A DNA stretch of 64,000 nucleotides, taken from Amycolatopsis tolypomycina (lineage in GTDB: Bacteria; Actinomycetota; Actinomycetes; Mycobacteriales; Pseudonocardiaceae). Below are positions 61,170 through 64,000 of this stretch, piece after piece. The stretch spans positions 4,030,001 to 4,094,000 of the forward strand of contig NZ_FNSO01000004.1 in NCBI RefSeq assembly GCF_900105945.1, in the 5' to 3' direction. A program made the position numbers and the translations under genes. The notes below the pieces were generated by a model. The model did no database searches. It was given only the letters and a program-made list of their open reading frames with translations, and was not told the origin of the DNA. Positions within the stretch are counted from its first letter, which is position 1. Each line of letters opens with the position of its first letter.

Positions 61170-61724
61170 TCAGCCTCCCAGCGCGCCGCGGATGAGGTCG
61201 CGGGCCCGGTCCATGATCGCCGCGGGCGGGCCAAGCAGCAGGTTGGCCTTCGCGCTCTCCACGCCGGGGTGCGGGCGGGTCGGCCCGACCGCTTCGGCGA
61301 CCTTGGCGGTCGCGGCCATCGCGCGCAGCCGCTCCGGCGGGCGGTGCGCCCGCAGCAGCGGGAACTCCTCGCGCTCTTCGTGCTCGGCGTGCGCGAGCAC
61401 GTCGTCCCGCAGCTGGACGAGCAGCGTGTCGAAGCCGTCGGCGTCCGGGCCCATCTTCTGCAGGGTGGTCAGCAGTTCCTTGGCCCGGTGCTCCTCGCCC
61501 AGCCGCGCGTCGACGACGGGCTCGGCCGCGGGCTCCAGATCGCGGATCTCCGGGTGCACGACCAGTTCCTCCGCCGTCTCGTGCACGGCCAGCAGCCGCA
61601 CGAGGTCGTGGAACAGCTCCCGCCGCCGGTCGCCGTCGGCGGTCTCCAGCGCGGCGAACAGCTCGCGGATCTCCCGGTGCTGCCGCTGCAGCAACTCGAT
61701 GACGTCTTCGTCGTGGTGCGCCAT
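61170..61724 (-). CDS. Hemerythrin-domain protein
   Basis: 184 residues from ATG at 61724 with GGAGGAGG upstream. The four-helix bundle carries iron ligands in the expected rhythm: VIELLQRQHREIRELFAAL, LLAVHETAEELVVHPEIRDL, RLGEEHRAKELL and VLAHAEHEEREEFPLL. Binds a di-iron centre and probably O2, NO or peroxide. About 40 C-terminal residues are extra. In an operon with small proteins and LigD PE-Pol, which suggests oxidative or desiccation stress. Confidence 0.92.
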   Translation of the reverse strand: MAHHDEDVIELLQRQHREIRELFAALETADGDRRRELFHDLVRLLAVHETAEELVVHPEIRDLEPAAEPVVDARLGEEHRAKELLTTLQKMGPDADGFDTLLVQLRDDVLAHAEHEEREEFPLLRAHRPPERLRAMAATAKVAEAVGPTRPHPGVESAKANLLLGPPAAIMDRARDLIRGALGG

Positions 61725-61783
61725 GAACGCCTCCTCCTGGGTCTCGTACTCCGTCGGACGCGGCGTTCCCCGTCCCCGGCGGG

Positions 61784-61957
61784 TTACTCGTCGCGACGGG
61801 CGACTGTGAGCCACAGCGCGCCCACCGCGGCCACCCCGAGCCCGACGACGGCCCACCACGACCACCAGCCGAAGAACGCGACAACCAGCCCCACGGCGAC
61901 GAGCACACCCCCGCCGACGGTGGCCGTGTCGTCATCGGCCCGCACGGTGAAGGCCAT
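61784..61957 (-). CDS. Small two-helix membrane protein (57 aa)
   Basis: MAFTVRADDDTATVGGGVLV begins it; one helix (VAVGLVVAFFGWWSWWAVV) and a second (GLGVAAVGALWLTVA) are joined by a Trp-rich turn, and the end is charged (RRDE). Its ATG overlaps the stop of the ANTAR-like gene as TGATG. No family recognised. Well conserved spacing within the operon supports a real gene. Confidence 0.75.
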   Translation of the reverse strand: MAFTVRADDDTATVGGGVLVAVGLVVAFFGWWSWWAVVGLGVAAVGALWLTVARRDE

Positions 61958-62145
61958 CAGCCCACCCGCCCGTCAACGGCGGCCACGACCAACGCGGCAC
62001 AGCGCGCGACGGTCAGGCCTCGTTCTCTGGCCATGGAAGACAACGCAGCCTGCGCGGCGGCGCGGTTGAGCCCTTGCGCGGCAAGGACTTCCAGCGCCAG
62101 ACCGACGACATCGGTGGCGGGCGGGGTTGCGGTGCGCACGGGCAT
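61957..62145 (-). CDS. Small ANTAR-like protein (62 aa)
   Basis: From ATG with GGAGGT upstream. LALEVLAAQGLNRAAAQAAL then SMARERGLTVARCAALVVAA resembles the three-helix ANTAR bundle alone, without sensor domain, but lacks the usual AKG-type first block, so the call is tentative. First gene of the operon leading to hemerythrin and LigD PE-Pol; TGATG overlap with the membrane peptide gene. Confidence 0.6.
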   Translation of the reverse strand: MPVRTATPPATDVVGLALEVLAAQGLNRAAAQAALSSMARERGLTVARCAALVVAAVDGRVG

Positions 62146-62189
62146 CGGGAGACCTCCGGCTGATTCGGCGGCGAAACGAACGCGACCGG

Positions 62190-62215
62190 ATACCCCGCCG
62201 CGCCGGGTTTCACAC
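62190..62215 (-). promoter_or_regulatory. SigB/SigF-like promoter candidate of the hemerythrin-LigD operon
   Basis: On the minus strand GTGTGA (62215-62210) and GGGTAT (62195-62190) are 14 bases apart, fitting the general-stress form GNNT-N(14-16)-GGGTAT. The first ATG of the operon is 45 bases further on. The rest of the gap up to 62425 shows nothing recognisable. Confidence 0.55.
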
Positions 62216-62425
62216 CCTTTCACCGAACCCTCCCGGTGCCGCGGGTTCAACTCTTGCCGAGCCCTCATCCGCCGGCCGCGGGCGCTGAGCGCTCTGGTGC
62301 GCTCGGCCGCAGCACCTCGCCGGCACCTCCGCGCGCTTGCCCAGACGAGCCACTCCGCGCCGAGCACACCGGCGCGCACTCGACCCGGTCAGCCACACTG
62401 CACGGCCCGCCCACCCGGCGCGCGC

Positions 62426-63985
62426 TCACCTCCCCGCGAGCCACACCGCGGTGTCCGGCGGCACCCTGCCCCCGTCGAGCAGCCCGCTCGCCAGCAGCAC
62501 CCGCGCGTCCCCCGGCAGCTCGCACGGCTCCTCACCCAGGTTCACCACGCAGCCGAACCCCGGCTCGCGCCGGAACCACAGCACCCCCTCCGGCGCGGGC
62601 GACCACGTCAGCGTCCCGTCCCCCAGTGCCGGGTGCTCCCGGCGGGTCGCGAGCGCCGCGCGGTACAGCCTGAGCATCGAGTCCGGGTCGGCCGCCTGGG
62701 CCTCCGCGGTCCGGGTCCGCCAGCCGGCCGGCTGCGGGAGCCACGGTGGCACGCCGTTGCCGGTGAACCCGAACGGTGGTGCCGTCCCCGACCACGGCAG
62801 CGGTACCCGGCAGCCGTCGCGGCCGCGGCGGGTGTGGCCGGACCGCTCCCACGTCGGGTCGGCGAGCACCGCCTCGGGCAGGTCCTCGACCTCCGCCAGG
62901 CCCAGTTCCTCGCCCTGGTACAGATACGCGCCGCCGGGCAGCGCGAGCATCAGCAGCAGCGCCGCCCTGGCCCGGCGCGTCCCGAGCCGGCCGCCGCCGA
63001 AGCGGGTGACGTGCCGGACCACGTCGTGGTTCGACAGCACCCACGTCGCCGGGGCGCCGACCGCGTGCAGCGCCTCCAGCGTCCCGTCGATCACCTCGCG
63101 CAGCGCGGCGGGATCCCAGGCGCAGCGCAGGAAGTCGAAGTTGAACGCCGTGTGCAGCTCGTCCGGCCGGACGTACCGGGCGAGCCGGTCCGGGCGGTCG
63201 ACCCACGCCTCCGCGACGAACACGCGGTCCGCGCCGAACCCGGCCGCGACCTGGCGCCACGACCGGTAGATCTCGTGCACGCCGTCGCGGTCCCAGTGCG
63301 GGTGGCGGCTGCGGTCGGGCGGCCGCACGATCCCTTCGTCGTCGACGCCGAGGTCGGGGAACTCCGGATCCTTGAGCAGGCCGTGGGCGACGTCGATGCG
63401 GACGCCGTCCACCCCACGCTCGAACCAGAACCGCAGCACGTCCTCGAAGTCGGCGCGGACCTCGGGGTGGTCCCAGTTGAGGTCCGGCTGCTCCGGGGCG
63501 AACAGGTGCAGGTACCACTCGCCGTCCGGCGCGCGCGTCCAGGCGGGGCCGCCGAAGACGCTGCGCCAGTCGTTCGGCGGCCGGTCGCCGCGGCCGGGCC
63601 GGAAGTGGTAGCGCGCGCGTTCGGGAGAGCCGGGACCTGCCGCCAGCGCGGCGCGGAACCACCGGTGCCGGTCGGAGGTGTGGTTGGGGACGACGTCGAT
63701 CACGACCCGCAGCCCGAGCCGGTGCGCCTCGGTGATCAGCGCGACGGCGTCGTCGTCGGTGCCGAACAGCGGGTCGACGGCCCGGTGGTCCTCGACGTCG
63801 TACCCGCCGTCGACCATCGGCGAGCGGTACCACGGCGTGGTCCAGACGGCGTCGACCCCGAGTTCGGCCAGGTAGCCGAGCCGGCCGCGGAGACCGGCGA
63901 GATCGCCGGTGCCGTCGCCGTCCGCGTCGGCGAAGCTGCGGACGTAGACCTCGTAGACCACGGCATCGCGCCACCAGTCGTCCAT
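62426..63985 (-). CDS. GH13 alpha-glucosidase/amylase-family enzyme
   Basis: 519 residues. The (beta/alpha)8 barrel opens WWRDAVVYEVYVRSFADADG. Catalytic residues: nucleophile Asp198 in GVRIDVAHG, acid/base Glu259 in VAEAW and Asp321 in LSNHD. Substrate region VVPNHTSDRHRWF and YLYQGEELGLAE fit the oligo-1,6-/alpha-glucosidase subfamily. A small beta domain closes the protein. Cytosolic (no signal), so it likely works on imported oligosaccharides, sucrose or trehalose-like sugars. Not linked to transporter genes in the window. Confidence 0.92.
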   Translation of the reverse strand: MDDWWRDAVVYEVYVRSFADADGDGTGDLAGLRGRLGYLAELGVDAVWTTPWYRSPMVDGGYDVEDHRAVDPLFGTDDDAVALITEAHRLGLRVVIDVVPNHTSDRHRWFRAALAAGPGSPERARYHFRPGRGDRPPNDWRSVFGGPAWTRAPDGEWYLHLFAPEQPDLNWDHPEVRADFEDVLRFWFERGVDGVRIDVAHGLLKDPEFPDLGVDDEGIVRPPDRSRHPHWDRDGVHEIYRSWRQVAAGFGADRVFVAEAWVDRPDRLARYVRPDELHTAFNFDFLRCAWDPAALREVIDGTLEALHAVGAPATWVLSNHDVVRHVTRFGGGRLGTRRARAALLLMLALPGGAYLYQGEELGLAEVEDLPEAVLADPTWERSGHTRRGRDGCRVPLPWSGTAPPFGFTGNGVPPWLPQPAGWRTRTAEAQAADPDSMLRLYRAALATRREHPALGDGTLTWSPAPEGVLWFRREPGFGCVVNLGEEPCELPGDARVLLASGLLDGGRVPPDTAVWLAGR

Positions 63986-64000
63986 GCACCCGAGTATCTA

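Overview
The window is very GC-rich, uses many GTG starts and has densely packed genes. It carries actinobacterial families (DUF6292, DUF6907, DUF6221, GAF-ANTAR proteins, LigD-type polymerases, many XRE regulators, a third-type EF-Tu). This fits a Pseudonocardiales chromosome, most likely Amycolatopsis or a close relative; the genus is an inference from gene content and intergenic repeats, not a database match.

Bases 1-6,570 are mobile-element DNA. A siphophage tail module enters from the left: a tail assembly chaperone with a textbook -1 frameshift site, then the tape measure gene. It stops at a strong terminator with no minor tail, lysis or integrase gene behind it. Facing it on the minus strand are small coupled genes of unknown function, an XRE/TPR-type regulator with nested inverted repeats in its leader, and a DUF6907 gene. 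The element ends against the decapitated 3' end of a VOC/glyoxalase gene, so it probably marks a junction with the host chromosome.

Bases 6,756-12,978 hold small accessory genes and then a copper or electron-transfer locus: CopC, a secreted Pro-rich protein, CopD, two cupredoxins (one with a duplicated His-rich module) and a possible YceI-like protein. It is closed by a repeat-built bidirectional terminator before htpG. Bases 15,060-21,401 encode a secreted esterase, an HNH protein, a Ser/Thr kinase whose outside domain is a cellulose-binding CBM2, a large secreted protein and a sedolisin protease. Bases 21,459-27,461 hold an orphan response regulator, a P450, and an aminotransferase / Lrp / APC permease unit that shares a repeated operator-like motif.

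Bases 27,546-35,858 contain an L,D-transpeptidase, a PrmC-like methyltransferase, an alkylation-repair-like set (sigma factor, Ogt, frameshifted 2OG oxygenase, with a truncated tandem copy between the last two), a LysE/LysR pair, a TetR/FAD-monooxygenase pair and a prolyl aminopeptidase. Bases 35,855-44,763 hold an RDD protein, the last two steps of a meta-cleavage pathway, an MFS transporter, a Tat-exported GH28 enzyme, a divergent EF-Tu, a gene fragment and XRE-cupin regulators. Bases 44,841-52,718 hold a TrxR-like flavoprotein, a truncated globin, a coupled sirtuin/DUF3800-like pair, a decayed Rieske operon and hydrolases.

Bases 52,995-62,215 look like a general-stress island: two LigD-type polymerases without ligase, three GAF-ANTAR proteins, a SpoIIE-fold protein and a STAS protein that both lack key residues, a PfkB kinase behind a seven-codon leader, and an operon of an ANTAR-like protein, a membrane peptide, a hemerythrin, a 43-residue protein and LigD PE-Pol. 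Two SigB/SigF-like promoter candidates lie inside it. A GH13 glucosidase ends the window. I saw no tRNA, rRNA, complete IS element or CRISPR array.
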